NCBI GenBank assembly: GCA_021018815.1
Contig: JAITYX010000059.1
Span: forward strand, 2,604,001-2,668,000
DNA from: Talinum fruticosum
Lineage: Eukaryota > Streptophyta > Magnoliopsida > Caryophyllales > Talinaceae
Direction of reading: 5' to 3'
Length of the DNA: 64,000 nt
Position numbers and translations under genes: made by a program. Under the pieces are notes generated by a model, which worked only from the letters and a program-made list of their open reading frames with translations, was not told the origin of the DNA and ran no database searches. Numbering within the stretch: the first letter of the stretch is position 1; each line of letters opens with the position of its first letter. Shown here in pieces: positions 45,499 through 59,199 of this stretch.

Positions 45499-46532
45499 AT
45501 GGCTAATTATCTAGGGAAAGTTGAGAGGATGATGATTTTGGTCATTGTGTTGGGGACAATGCTTAGGGGATGGGGAGGAGTTGAAGCTCAACCGAGTTGC
45601 GCTTCAGCCATAAGATCCTTATCTCCTTGCATGAGCTTCAGTTTCGGGAACACCTCGAGTCCTTCCGCTTCTTGCTGCTCACAGATAGCCTCCATGGCCG
45701 AGGTGTTACCGACGTGTATTTGTGATGTGAACTTTGTTGGGGCTGAAGTGCTCGGACTTGTCCTTAATCGGACGCTCATCCAAGCTCTCCCTGCTGCATG
45801 CAACGTTCAGGCTCCGGATCTTAGTGATTGTGGTGGTAAGTAATTTTCATTATTAGAAACACCATGCAAAAACCTTAATGTATGAGAGAATTAGATAAGT
45901 TATATTACACTTTTGGGAGTATGTGGTCACTTTTAACTACGATTGTTATTTTGAATTATGATTGTTATTTTGAATTTGCTTATATACGTATAACAATATA
46001 ATTATTGATACATTTAATAATTATGCATGACCGATCTATTAATGAGAATACCAATAAGTTTTCGCTCATGCGATATGACATATCATTACCGAGATGAACT
46101 TTCATGCATAACTTCCATTCGGCTTGAGGCACAACAGGCCTACGCTTTCATTGGGCTTGGGTTTAGAAAAGAACTTTTCCTTTTCCCGTAAGTTTCTCAG
46201 CCCTATTGAGCTATCTCTTGATAAGGGTCCAATAAAATGGTCAACATATCGTTGAAAGCAATATGTCTAGGCCTTGAGAAATTGCAAGTATCAACCTTTT
46301 CTCTCTTTTTTTTTGGGGGAGGGGGGACCTGCATTGATTGAGAGGTTTTGTTTTGCATGCTAATACAAACTGGGAAATGTTTACAGGAGTTGGATCTCAA
46401 AATAACACAGATGGAGGAGCATATTTTGAGTCAGAGGGTATCAAGTTGAAGACTCCAGTTCTGGTTGCCATCTTCCTCACAATAGGTTCATATCTCGTTT
46501 CATTTGCTACGCTTTCTGGTTGCATAATTTGA
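45499..46532 (+). CDS. GPI-anchored lipid-transfer-protein-like (LTPG), 2 exons, 160 aa
   Basis: Exons 45499-45835 and 46387-46532, GT-AG, with the junction completing a glycine codon. A signal peptide (MMILVIVLGTMLRGWGGVEA) precedes eight cysteines in LTP order (SCASA, PCMSF, CCSQ, TCICD, ACNVQ, DCGG). The second exon adds a short spacer and a hydrophobic C-terminus (VAIFLTIGSYLVSFATLSG), consistent with GPI anchoring. It is oriented opposite to its two neighbours and is more diverged, so it is probably an older duplicate. Confidence 0.9.
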
Positions 46533-47633
46533 GCTCCATCTTGATGAAGTTTAAGCCGCGCACAACATAACAGGAAGCCCAATATATATTACATTACACT
46601 TGTATATGCATCAGTACAATAGCGGTATATACTTCTGTAGATATTTGGACATGAAAACTTGTGTTCTGTACTGTATACGTGCCCCCCTCCCTCTTATTTT
46701 TTGTGTTTAAATACAGCTATGTTATTTAAACTTAAAGTAATTGCATTATTTGTGTTGAAAAACCTTGGCCTCCTCCTTCCCTGTGTTTTTCTCCTCCACT
46801 TTTTCTCGAAACTTTAATACTTTTCATTGTAGTTGGCATGGTCTTTTTCATAAATGCATATCCTTGTAGAACATCTCCATACTAAGCCTGAGTCGTGGTT
46901 AAGGCTCGGGATGACGACAAATACATCCTGACAGTTGTGAACTTGTGCTGCAAGAAAACATTGACACCCTGTTACTCTGTTGTACATTTAACGCTCAGAT
47001 GCCTCAGGTAGCATAAATCAAGATTATATGGATTTTTCCTGCTAATTGGCAAGGATTTTACAGCCAAAACTAGTTGACACCTTCTAGATTACTCCATTCA
47101 TATCTTATTGCTCAAAAGCTGCAAAAATCACTAGATTGAACCTAATGATACGTACGCAACTCACGACATCAACTTATTAACTAGAAACTGTGACCGGTTA
47201 CACTAAAATTAAAAGAAATTCCAATTTCACCAGGACCTCGCTAAGGAAACAGTGAGCTTTTATCATTAGTTATCTTGTCCAAGTAATTTTTCTGTTGGGA
47301 AAGGAAAACCCAGAGGAGAGCAGACTGTGATTTCTTTTGGGATCTGAAACTTAAACAATCAAAACGGGAGATACCCAATTTCAAAAATGGACCATATAGG
47401 CAAGTCAGACTGCTATAAAAGCAATGCGACAAGCTCAGATTAATGTGCTCCTCCTCGTTGAGCCCACAGATCCTCAAATACAACTGCAATAAGTTTGATC
47501 TATGGTGGCTTGAGATTAGCGAATTATGTAAATGAATCTCACTCGTGATGGGGAATTCTTTATGCTGCATTCTTTTCCTATTTGCTAGTCCTCTCAACTG
47601 CTGCTGGTGCTGGAGTTTCATCAGGTTCCTGGG
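46533..47633. other. Spacer between the plus-strand LTP gene and MLO copy 1
   Basis: 3' ends of the two converging genes. Just below 47634 a short open stretch, out of frame with MLO copy 1, resembles the usual tail of the neighbouring MLO copies (see findings). Confidence 0.45.
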
Positions 47634-50600
47634 CTAAGACCAGCACCCAGATCTTGACATAGCTTCCTCATTGTGTGAACCTCCCATCTATAACAAAATT
47701 CAACAGTAGATGCAACACGGATATCTGTCAGTAATCAGCATATACAACCACTACCCCAAACCCAATCCACTACCCAGAACCTAAGGAGGGGTGGGGTAAA
47801 AAGCGTAACTAGAAGAAAGAGTTACCTGTGTTACAACCGCATAAAGTGGCAGAGTACTGTAACTGCAAATTGCTTGAATAACCACCCTAGGAAAAAGGAG
47901 GAACCGGGTTACAAGATTATCATATAATCTAATAAAAGAGAGGAAGGAAGTGATTTTTACATTATAGCAATTCTTGGGTAGACAAATTTATGTTCACCCA
48001 TCATGCAGGAATTGAAACCAAATTGAAACTGTTACAGATCAAACAGCAAGATGTTGTCAGTATGATGAGTTTGGCTTTGCAACTTTGTAACTTACTTTAT
48101 AGTTACTAGAAGGAAATACTACTAACCAGAATCCAGAAGAAAATTGATAGGCTATATGAATTCAGAAAGATGACAGCATGGATAAAGAAGAGAAAAATCT
48201 TGGGTTGTTTGAACCAAAAGTACTCGTCTGATGGCTTAATACTCATTTCTCCCACAATTACAGTATGCCTTTGAGCCACATAGGAAGCTAATTCTGTTAT
48301 CACATGTTGAAGTTTGGTGCCAATAACTAGTAACAGCTGCGTAAAAACTTCCATTAAGTATACTTGGCTAATGTAATACAAAGCCACTCCAAAATCAGCT
48401 GAAGTTTAAAGCATCAGGTTTTTAGAATTGATAGCCTACAAAAGCCATAATGAATTAACTAAAAATTGAGGACTCGATAAACTTCAACGAATTTCTATGC
48501 ATATAAGTAGAACTCATACTGCTACTTACACCGAGGGCTATGGCTGATACCCACAAGTATATATGCGAACCTGCACCGGGCATTAGGAATGTCAAAACGC
48601 AACTCCAAATATTGATAACAGAAAGGTTTTCTGAGCAAAGCAGTCTCCCAATCTATTCATTTATTTATTTGTTTGTTTATTTAACAATTTTTGGACCCTT
48701 GAAGAGCACAATTTGTACTTTAGAATCTTGAGAAGAGGACGTCCAAACGCACTGTGAAAGCATTTGAAAGAAGTATCACTAAAACTTGGGCCACGTCCAA
48801 ACGCACTGTGAAAGCATTTGAAAGAAGTATCACTAAACTTGGGCCTGTTCCGCTCCACTCCCGATAGAAATAATTTCACTTCTCAAAGACCATGCCAAAG
48901 TGTAAACTATGCATGCTAAAATCTGACTACTGGGAAAAGGCAACAGCTAAACACTTTAAAAGTTTCCAACCACATGAAGCGAACTTCATTGCATCTAAAA
49001 ATAATTTGACATCCTAAAGGAAAAATAATGTGCCATTTCATTATTGGACAGATCTTTCACATCGTGGTGACCCAGATTGTGGGGCTTGCGCTAGGATAGT
49101 AGCATAAATGTTTGGGACTTGATGTTCCATATACAACATACCGGCAACATTGAGTGACAAAGAAATGACCACAAGTAGCCAAAGGAACCAACTGCAACCA
49201 AAAAGGGCAAAACATAAGAGTGACATCGAGATTGGCTATTGAACTGAAATTTACTAGAGGAGCTACTGTCTGCTGGTACACACCTTATCGACACGACTTC
49301 CTCAAAATCACCTTCATAAGCATATACAACATACCTGTGAAAATTAAACCTCTGATTTCCATGACAATGTGTCTGCAGCAGGCCTCTCAGTGTTAAGAAC
49401 TTTCATTATTTAAAGGTAAAACCAAGCAGAAATTCCTGAAAATAGATTATTGAGTTTGAAAGATCTTGTTACAGAATTCACTATTTTACCATAATGAAAC
49501 CGAATCTCATCGCTTCGTAATCTGCACTTGTCACTATCCCGCAGAGATGCTTAAAGAATGAGCTCTGGAATCAAAATATAAACGAGTAATAATACTATTT
49601 CCACAGAGTTAAGTTCATTTTGCTCAGTAGAAACGACTGAAAGCTAGTGAACAAAGGCAAAATAAGTTTTCTGAATACCAGCATTACATCAACTAAATCG
49701 TGTCTAATCCATGGATAAAATGCTCAATTTCTCCCTAGCATTTAACACAATAAAATGAACAATATATTCAGCTAGGCATACTTGCCCTAAGACCACCGGG
49801 CCGTGCTATTGCATATACCCCAAATACCGGAAGCCTCTCACCAGAATCAACCAAGGCGACTTATGGGATATCTGAAGCGCATTAGCCTTACTAATGGAGA
49901 TGAGGCCATTTTCATTCAACAAGTGATCGGAAATCCTATAGCATTTTACTTCACTATTAGTAAAAAAGTGAGTAAAAAAATAGATAGGTCTTTGATAAAG
50001 TATATTATAACCCAAAACCATATTGCAGGATGGTTAAATCTTCAAATTGTGCTGATTGAGAAAAATGAAATATCTGAATGCTATGACCCATGTTAATTCC
50101 ACCACAGTTTTGGATTCAATTGATTTGAGTCCCTTGACAGCAGAGTTTGGAAGAATTGAATCTAATAGGAAAGTTGACATCTATTTTGGTAAACATTGGA
50201 TGAAACTGGGGGATGTCTATCTGCTCAGCTTTAGAGAGAGATGAGTATTACACTCTAAATCGATCAAAAAGTCTCAGGTTATTTTCCTCTTTCAAATATT
50301 TGCTTGCCATTGAGTAATTAGTGTGCCGAACTTTGCTTTCCTACATGCTACTCAGCTTAAACTCTGATAACTGAAGCCTATAGAATTGATCAAACCAACA
50401 TCAATATATAATTTTAACTTACCAAATAATATCGTTTATTAGCGTCAACACCTACAAATCGATCCTTGACAAAAGTAAGGCTTCTGATGTCAATGACTTT
50501 GTTCTTGTTATCTGTATGAACAATGGTAAATTTTAATCAATACATAGAGATGAGGTAAGGTAAATTATCCCAACCACTATGCTCAGCACGTATATGGCCA

Positions 50601-51928
50601 TACAATTACATGCTTAGCGCTGAATCTTCTAAAGCACAGGCATAAGCAGCCTTATCCCTGGCAAGCAGAGAGGCTGATATTGAAAGTCCCACTAAACGAT
50701 TTGACCTTTTTCCAGAAAGGAACCAAAAATACTTGAAAGGGAATTGAAAGGCAATAAAAAACAATTAGCAGATACTTTGTGGAAGTAAATATCAACATAG
50801 TGCTTGCATTACCATCAGCAAGTTGATTCTTTTGTTTTATAGCATCTTCCCACTTCCGCCACTGACTTATCTGCACGTTGCAATAAGCACACATTAAGCA
50901 TCGGATTCTGATAATTTCCAAAGTACTAGGCTCAACTGCTCTTAGAATTTCATCTCTTAAAAATTTCACCTGAACCTCTCCCAGAAGAACCGTGACAGTA
51001 CAGGTGATGACATGCACAACTGCCAAGACAAAGATCAAGTAATGCAGGTCATGAAGTACCCCAAGAGATATGAATGGGACCTTCCCCTGCACAAATGTAA
51101 ACAGTCACTTAATTAACAAAGATGCCCCACATCTTCAATACATCGTTCATATGCTTTGCCAAGTTTAGTAAGTTACTGATTCATGCACTATTTATTCACT
51201 TCCCATCTTTCTTCCCTTTCTTTTTGGGTCTTCACTTCTACTCCTACACTGCATATTCCACAGGTGGGACGAGAATTAAAGAGAAACGAAAAGAGTTGTA
51301 TGGACAAATTTGAGGTACCTGCGGGCAGGAGGCAGGGGCATCACTGGATAAAAGGTGGCGTCCTGTGTTGAAGAGGACACTAGAGGATGTGACTTGCAGA
51401 TGTGTATTCAAATGATCATTATCATTCGGGACAAAACCACAAGGAAGCCAGAACTCGGCAAGCCCATGCGGTATACACCAGCTCCCAACTTTGTCTTGGA
51501 AGACAGCAAGCATTAGAGATATAAAACCCATCAGCATCAACTCTGCATAACAAAATATAAAAAAATCCCACATCACAACTGTCAAAAAACACAAGGAAAA
51601 GGGGAATGGAACAAAAAAAAAAAGAGCTTAAAAATAGGTATAACATCGACAACACCTTCTTTGATTTTCAACAAAGCCTCGTACAGATGTTTCTTTTCGT
51701 TCTTTTTAAGCATCTGAAAATGTGATTATGGGTTTTGTCAACTATGATCAACAAGAAGAGCAGCCCAGAAAAAATTTAAAAATTAGGGTTTTGGGACAGA
51801 GGAGATACCACTCCAAGGTGATGAAGAAGCTTCTCAACAATTAGAGAAATTCCAACGATAATGAACACAACCACCCCAATAATCCACGAAGGTGTGGCAT
51901 CGAAGGATGGCCCTCCTCCTTCACTCAT
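47634..51928 (-). CDS. MLO family seven-transmembrane protein, copy 1, 14 exons, 437 aa
   Basis: Minus-strand exons 51809-51928, 51656-51713, 51319-51542, 50970-51086, 50813-50870, 50423-50511, 49490-49564, 49284-49372, 49142-49191, 48530-48570, 48127-48336, 47961-48028, 47826-47886 and 47634-47687. All are GT-AG with agreeing phases and no internal stop. Marks: TPSWIIGVVVFIIVGISL (TM1), KEELMLMGFISLMLAVFQ (TM2), the extracellular loop cysteines, FISLGVLHDLHYLIFVLAVV (TM3), SFFKHLCGIVTSADYEAMR, FNFHRYVVYAYEGDFEEVV, SWFLWLLVVISLSLNVAG and TKLQHVITELASYVAQRH. MLO proteins sit in the plasma membrane; some are susceptibility factors for powdery mildew and several act as calmodulin-regulated calcium channels. 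The tail after VTQ is only 17 residues (MGGSHNEEAMSRSGCWS), with no calmodulin-binding helix. Confidence 0.9.
48741..48848. repeat. 54-bp tandem duplication in an MLO copy 1 intron
   Basis: GTCCAAACGCACTGTGAAAG and the following bases to CACTAAAACTTGGGCC occur twice in a row (starting at 48741 and 48795), differing by about one base. It lies in the intron between exons 9 and 10. Confidence 0.9.
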
Positions 51929-52369
51929 CTTTCCCTTTCCCCCTTTCAATACCTAATTCAATTAACTCTTTCAATTCCGCGTCCCTGGTTATCAAATTCT
52001 CTCTCTCTCTCTCTCTCTTTCTCACCACCTGCAGATCAGAGAGTACATTTTTCTGCACTGAATAACTCAGAAAGACAAGGAGAGAAGTGCTAGAAAGGGA
52101 TTACGAACCTTGAATCGATAAAACCGCTGGAGACGCGGAGTGAAGTCGTCGCTGACGGCGAATGAGAAAAGAAACGTGGCATCAAAGCCGGGAAGAGAGA
52201 TCGGAATTGACGACGACCTCATATTTGGAGGATTGGTGGAAGAAGACGAGGACTCCTCCCGCCATTGTAGGATCTGATGAAACCTCATAGCCTAGCTTGG
52301 ACCTTGATTGATTTCAACTCATGAGAGAGAGAAACGCATCCTTGCGCTACTGAACCGAAATTCGTGTCA

Positions 52370-52415
<46 letters not shown>

Positions 52416-53382
52416 GGAAGATTATTTGAGTGTTAACTGAAGGATAACTGCAAAAATTGGTCAATCAGTATATACATTGACTATTTTTTAGAGGCTTATT
52501 CAATTATTATTTTAAATATAAAAAAGTAAACTAGAATGTTATTTTAGAGTATTGCTTTTAGAATTTTTAATTTATTATTTTATTTTTCTTTAAAAATGAT
52601 ATTTGACGATGTCATCTTTAATCAATTTTTGCAATATAATGAATGGATAGATGGATTTATTATTTACAAGGCTGGATATACATATGATGTGTAACAGCGT
52701 CTCCGGACATTGTTAATTAAAGTAATTATTTAAATTTTTATATAAAAGTTTAGCACTTTAATTCAGAACTCGAGAAGTTGAGTCTATCGATGTTTATACT
52801 TGGAAAGGAGAAGATATTTTCCGCTTTTTTCATGTCATTGAAGCAATTTGGTGTGAATCCATATTTATATAACATCATTATTTGAAAAAATATATAAATA
52901 TAGAATTTTTAAAGAGGATGTTTGTAATAAATATTTAACATTATCAAATTCAAGAAAAGTCCATAGTTTTAATCGTTGTATAAAATTTCTGGATTTATTG
53001 TCGGGGTAGTATGGCTTGGCACATATGAGTCTTACATACAAATGAAACTTGCCTTGTAATCCCACCCCTTTTAAGAGCCAAAAGAAGCCAATAGATGAAC
53101 AGCAACTCATGTTTTCTCCTCAGATATGAAACTCATCTTCCTAAAACAGAGAAATACAAAATTTACAAAACCTACAATCGAAATCATTCTGTATTAACAA
53201 TCAAAAAGAAAAATTGGTGGTTGTAATTCTCTGATGATTACATGAAGCCCATAGGTTTGTATGAAATCTGAAGAAATATAAATCTGATCAACTGTGGTTC
53301 TGACTTTAACTTGTACAATTGTAGCTCACTTGCAATGTCAAAAATTTTTCATTGCATTTTTTGATCCTATGAAATGCCCATC
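51929..53382. other. Upstream region of MLO copy 1 and spacer to copy 2
   Basis: Leader with CT repeats near 52001-52020 (a possible leader intron acceptor follows) and a GA microsatellite near 52376-52412. The rest is AT-rich and lacks genes. Confidence 0.5.
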
Positions 53383-56300
53383 TCAATCGGTGTTGCTAAC
53401 TCTCTGTGTGGTACTTTGGCTGGCCCCAGACCCATATCTTTCCATAGCCTCCGGGTTGAAAGAACTTCCCATCTTCAATCAATATGCAACGATAGATTCG
53501 TCAGTACTTCACAAAATTGACCAAAAATAAGAAAAAGAAAGCCGGTTATGAACTAATTTTATTACAGTTCTGGTTGTAAGAACTCCCAAATACTATGTCA
53601 GTTGAAGTAATTGGCACATAATTTGCTGGAAGTTTTCTGAATATGACGAATTATGGGTTTTATTTGTTGGAAGTCCAAGAAGTGGTAAAAGGTAAAAACA
53701 TAACTACAAGAACAATGTACCTGTGTTACAATTGCATAGAGCGGTAAAGTACTGTAACTGCAGATGGTTTGAACAAGAACCCTACAAAAAGCAATCGAGA
53801 AATCTGATTATATCACCGAACACCCAAAGAAAAGAATTAGGAAGAAGGTGCAAGTAGTTAATACATTATGACAATCCTGGGATAGACATATTCAGCTTCA
53901 CCCATGATGCACGAATGGAAACCAAATTGCGTCTGGGAAGATCAAACAGCAAAAGTCTGTGTTAGTATGACAGTTAGCTACTTTCCAATATAATTTGGAA
54001 CCAGAATTTCAGGAACTGCTGCTAACCCATGTCCAGATGAAAATCGCGAGCCCAAAAGAATTCAGGAAGAGAACAGTGTGGATTGTTCGAAGGAGAATCC
54101 TGGGTTTCTTGAACCAAAAGTAGTCATCTGATGGTTGGATTCTGACTTGCCCTACAATGACAGTATGCCTCTGAGCTACATATATGGCTAATTCTGTGAT
54201 CACCTGCTCGAGTTTGGTCCCGACTATAAGCAACAACTGTAGGAAGAAAGCACCTTCACATCAATATATATGTCAACGTAATGTAGTGGAAGGAAGTAAA
54301 ACTGATTTTGAGCTGTTAGCTTCGCATCTGTGTTTTGTGCTACTTACAACGAGGGGGACGATTGATATCCATGTGTATATATGCCAACCTGCACCAAAAA
54401 CTATGTTGTCAACAATACACTCCAAATATTAATGCTTCATATAATATATAAACATATGTATGCAACATACCAGCAAGATTGAATGACAAAGAAATAACGG
54501 CTAGTAGCCAGAGGAACCAGCTGCAAACAGGAAAACATAAGAGAGGCCAAAGTGTAAGCAGTATGAAGATATCAATGCCAATTTTAACCAATACAGCGTT
54601 AAACAGTATACAGGGATCGATTCATATTTATGCAGATTTCTTATCCTTGATTAAACAGAGATGTTTATGAAAGACCGACAAGTACATTTTTCAACATTAT
54701 ATACAAACAAGCAAAGGTAAAGTTAAGGAGAAAGTAGACTTACCTTATGGATACCACTCTCTTAAAATCAGCTTCATAAGCATATACCATATACTTGTGA
54801 AAGTGAAACCTATAATCACCATTAACATGGGCCTGCACAACGTACAAAGTGGCTCTGATCACTATGACCTCTCGAGAAAAAACTTCTGAAAAGTACTATT
54901 GATACTATATGTTACCAGAATAAAGCCCATTCTCATTGCTTCATAATCTGCTTTTGTCACTATTCCACAAAGATGCTTGAAGAATGATATCTGAACACAA
55001 TGTGTGGATACTGAATAAAAACTGCTTCCATAAAAGACCCCTTCAAACTCGTATGTAAGGCTGCGGAGATTAATGACTTAACTCTGATGACTTACCACAT
55101 AATTTCGTTTGTGAGCATCGACCCCTTCAAACCGGTCCTTGAAAAATGTAAGGCTGTGGAGATTAATGACTTGTTCACTTCTACCATCTGTATGAATGAT
55201 CGTCACTTGTAATTAGATGATGTAAAACAATCGAAAAACCTCTTTAATTAACAGCTACATGCAAGAGTTACATACCATCAAAGTGATTCTTTATTCTTAT
55301 TGATTCCTCCCACTTCCTCCATTGATTTATCTAAGTTTTTTTATCAGCATAAAACCACCAGATTCTCAATATATGGTCAAGAACTCTCAGAATTGCATTA
55401 ATTCATTCATAGCAATTAAGCAGGTATTTACCTTGACTTTTCCCAGAATAACTGTCAAAGTGCAGGTAATGACATGCACAACTGCTAATATGAAGATCAA
55501 GTAATGTATGCGATGAAGTACATCAACAGATATGAACGAAACCTTTCCCTGTACGAAGGCAAATGTTAGCTTTCAGTGGCAGAACTAGAAGATTTCATCC
55601 GTGATACCAAACTTAGATTTTCTTTAAAATGTGACGTAAAATATTTGTTTTTTTCCTTTTGGCTGGATAAATTTCACAAAAACACAGCTTAGGAGTGACT
55701 ACTATTTGATTTCCAATCACAGATAAAACCTACTGAATGTGGAAATAAGAAAAGTCAAGTTCTGTCTCTCTCTAAAACAAAAGGTTCGTGGTAGCTTTTG
55801 TTTTATTGTCAAAACTTTGAAAAATCAGAATACTATTTTTGCATTTTCTTGCACCAAATACACCCTTGCTGTTTGATTCTTTTTATTCCAAAGTGTGTCC
55901 CAAGTCAGGATATATGGTAGATTAGTAGTTGAGTGACAATGATCTGTCCCCCTCGTCTTCTTGTTACTCCTTTTTTAATGTTTCCAACCCCTTCGTTGCA
56001 TTTTCTTGCATTCTTTGGGGGCTCAAGACTCAACCCAAGACCTTGCTGGAGGGAGGAAAAGAGCTAAACTAACTAAACATCGAATGTAGGCTACATTTTC
56101 TTGAACTTGGACTATAATATACAAGAGATTAAAGAGATAGAAAAGATGGCCAGAAAATAGAGGTACCGCAGGGCAGGTAAAAGCACTGTCATCCTCAGCT
56201 AAGAGGTGACGACCTCGATTAGGGAGGAGAGAGAAATGAGCCATAGTTGTGCTGGTTGAATTGTCTTCATGTCCAACGTTATGACAAGGAAGCCAATGTT

Positions 56301-57022
56301 TGGTTACTTCTTCCTTTATGCACTTTTTCTGGACCGAACTTTGGAATACAGCAAGCAGTAGAGATACAAACCCCATTAACATCAACTCTGCACGAGAAGT
56401 TCCAAAACCACAGTAAACACATCATGTAAAAGCAGAGGAAAATTTTAATCTGGTATTGATTTCATCGAGACCTAGCAAAACTAACTCGTACCCTCTTATC
56501 TGACCCGAAATCAGAAATAATTCAACCGATTTTAATTTGGATTTGTATCAACCGAAGTCAAAACAAACCCAATGTAATCTACATGTTCAGGATAAACTTA
56601 TTGGAGTAACAGACGAAGACCTGAAGCTGACCCAGATCAGGGCACAAAATGATTGAACCCGAATTAGAGACTAAATGAATAGCATCAATCTTAAATCTAA
56701 CCCAACCCAAACTCGAATCAAATGACATGTTTGACAGGTGTAATTTCATGATCACCTTCTTTGATCTTGAGCAAGGCATCATAGAGAGGCTTCTTTTCCT
56801 TCCTCTTCAGTGTCTGCACGAAATATGTTCTTTCTGTCAGTATTGATAAATAAACAATTAAAAAATTATTAGGAGACAACGAGAGAAGTTTTTGGCTTGC
56901 CTGGCCAAGGTGATGGAGAAGCTTTTCAACTGCTAAAGAAATGGATACTATGATCAAGACCGCTACACCAATGATCCATGATGGAGTGGACTCGAAAGAC
57001 GGCCCTCCTTCTCCCCTGCCAT
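53383..57022 (-). pseudogene. MLO family protein, copy 2, 14 exons, start codon out of frame
   Basis: Minus-strand exons 56901-57022, 56756-56813, 56167-56387, 55432-55548, 55276-55330, 55096-55187, 54916-54990, 54744-54832, 54471-54520, 54348-54388, 54027-54236, 53865-53932, 53721-53781 and 53383-53472. Exon sizes match copy 1 almost throughout. The body is open: PSWIIGVAVLIIVSISLAVE, ELMLMGFVSLLLAVFQ, FFKHLCGIVTKADYEAMR, TKLEQVITELAIYVAQRH. The ATG at 57022 is one base out of frame: copy 3 has five G where this copy has four in the MAGGG start. The first intron has a GC donor (CCAG|GCAAGC). The tail is MGSSFNPEAMERYGSGASQS and 12 more residues, with no calmodulin-binding helix. If the missing G is an error, this is a functional gene of about 449 aa. 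Confidence 0.8.
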
Positions 57023-59199
57023 GATCTTCTTTTCCTTAAGCTTCTGTGTTGTATGTCCCCTCTTCAACTTTATCTTCCTGTTTATATTCCAATGTGCAAG
57101 CCCCCATCTTAATCATAGCTCAAATTCTTTCACAGAATTTTCAAAATCAATTTGCCATGTTTTTGTCAAGAACTTTCTACTTGCAATAGAAAAATAGCAA
57201 ACATCCTAACAGTTGCCCGGTACACCGTGTTTGAAAACACGGGTCCATTCATATGTCATCTTCTTAATCTGTCCATTTCTTTCTGGTAGTCATTTAGTTT
57301 ATTTCAAGTTGCTGAGTTTTCCCAATTTTTGTTGTTATTTTAGTGCCAGTCAATTCAATTCCAATCAGGGGACACTACTTAGAAATATACAAATTTTAAA
57401 ATACTTCCAGAGCATATACTCTCAAGGGAGAAAAGAAGATTAGCCTCTAAAACTCACCCCTATTTCACCGTTCATCCAATCATCTCATGACATATAGCGA
57501 AAGGTAGGTACGCCTGGGAGCATATAAAATATTATATATATGAAATTATGTATTATAAGTATGAAATTATATATATTCTGTTAGAAATAAGTATGAAATT
57601 ATATATGTATCATCATGTTTGAAGAAATGGATGTGGAAAATGGAATCATTCAATGTCGTGTTTGTATCATTGGATGTTGAGAAATTTTCTCTCAGAAGTA
57701 TGCTTATCCCCAATAGTATCAGCATCCAATGTGACATATATAGTTCAGCGCGTCAAATACGAAATGATTGACCAATGTCAAATGTATATCTCACCGAACA
57801 AGTTTCTACATCTTTTCTATGAAATATTACATTCGGTATCTTTGAAAATGTACAAAGTTTTAGACTAATGATAAAAGATTGAGATCCTTCATATATTAGA
57901 TCTTGGATTTAATTCTGCTCTCCCTCGTTGTATTGTAATGCTTTTTATGACTCATTTAAACCCAAAAAAAAAAAACATTCAATACCTTTCATAGTCAGAG
58001 TCTTATTCATTCTGCTAGTTCATTTTAATTTGTGTTTTCACTTTCCAAACCTGGCTTGTGGCAAGTCCAAGCTGAGCCAAGCTCACTAGTTATTGGAGCT
58101 AAGGAGGAGTTCTAAACGTTTGGCCTTGTAAGCTTCCTGAGTCTAAACAGGTCGAGCTGCCAGGCCAATGAGTACAGCTAACGGGCCCACATAAGAAGTG
58201 AAAATTAGTGTAGGAAGATATCTTTCTTGTGACTAGAAAGTAATCGATGAGCCTTAAATCGAGATCACTAGTGTCCTAGACAAGCTGAGCTCGAGTACAA
58301 GCCATTAATGACCCCAGTTTAGCGAGCCTTGGGCAGTTAGGCGATCCTTGCTAAAAGTTGATGAGTTTGTTCGGCAAGCCATGAACCAAGCTAGAGCTGG
58401 AATGCTACCTCACAAGCTGAGCTTCACACCTCACCAGCTTGGGCTCAATACACCCCTTAGTTGAATTATAAAGATTCTGTTTAATTGAGCCACGAACCAA
58501 GCTAGAGTTGATCATTATGTTTTTTTGCATATTTTCACTTCATTGTAAATCTCAATCAATTTTGTGACACTTGATCTTACTCGATTCAATAATTTACATG
58601 AAAAATCCAAACGACATGACTTTATTATGCTCAGCCCTAACCCAACCCTGTGTGATCCATTGGCAGCACTTACCACCACACTTGCAAAAATTGATAGACT
58701 GAGGCTTACAGAAGCATTGATGCAATACTAACTCTTAAGCTCAACTCAATCATCAATCAGTTAACTAAAAAGAAATTGTTTTCACTTTAATCAACACATG
58801 AGAGTTCTCGAAATGAGAACTTGCAATGTTAGTTGACTTCCTAAGCATTTTAATCAAGCATTCAATCCTGCAGCATTTTGCCTAATGCCTGGATCTGTTC
58901 TGAAAGAACAAAGGATGGCATTCATTCAATCAAATCTTTTATGCTAAAAAGCAAATTTCACAAGACAATGAAAATCTTCTGAAAAAGAAGGGCAAGTCAT
59001 GATTCCTTTCCTGATATGAAACTCAGCAGAACTAAAGACATACAACGTGTACAAATCTAGCATATTCATAGCCACAGGCATCCTACAATTAGTATGAAAT
59101 CTGTAATAAATCTTATCAATTGATGTTGTGACTTCAACTCCTTCAACCAAATCTCACGTGTAGTTTGGGGGAAAAAAACTTTGATTGCAATTTTTGGTC
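57023..59199. other. Spacer between MLO copies 2 and 3
   Basis: Holds a retroposon-like insert (57655-57975) and, at about 58040-58510, a patch with repeated AGCTGAGC/AGCCAAGCT words like that near 24890-25010, probably transposon debris. No gene supported. Confidence 0.45.
57655..57975 (+). mobile_element. Poly-A retroposon-like insert with 8-bp target duplication
   Basis: Ends in an A-run (about 57964-57975) and is flanked by the direct repeat CATTCAAT (57647-57654 and 57976-57983). The structure fits target-primed reverse transcription (a short LINE or SINE). No RNA polymerase III boxes were recognised, so class is open. Confidence 0.45.

Noticed and set aside
52067..52288. A 73-residue protein upstream of MLO copy 1.
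   Set aside because: It lies in the CT-rich leader region and has no domain; more likely untranslated leader or chance.
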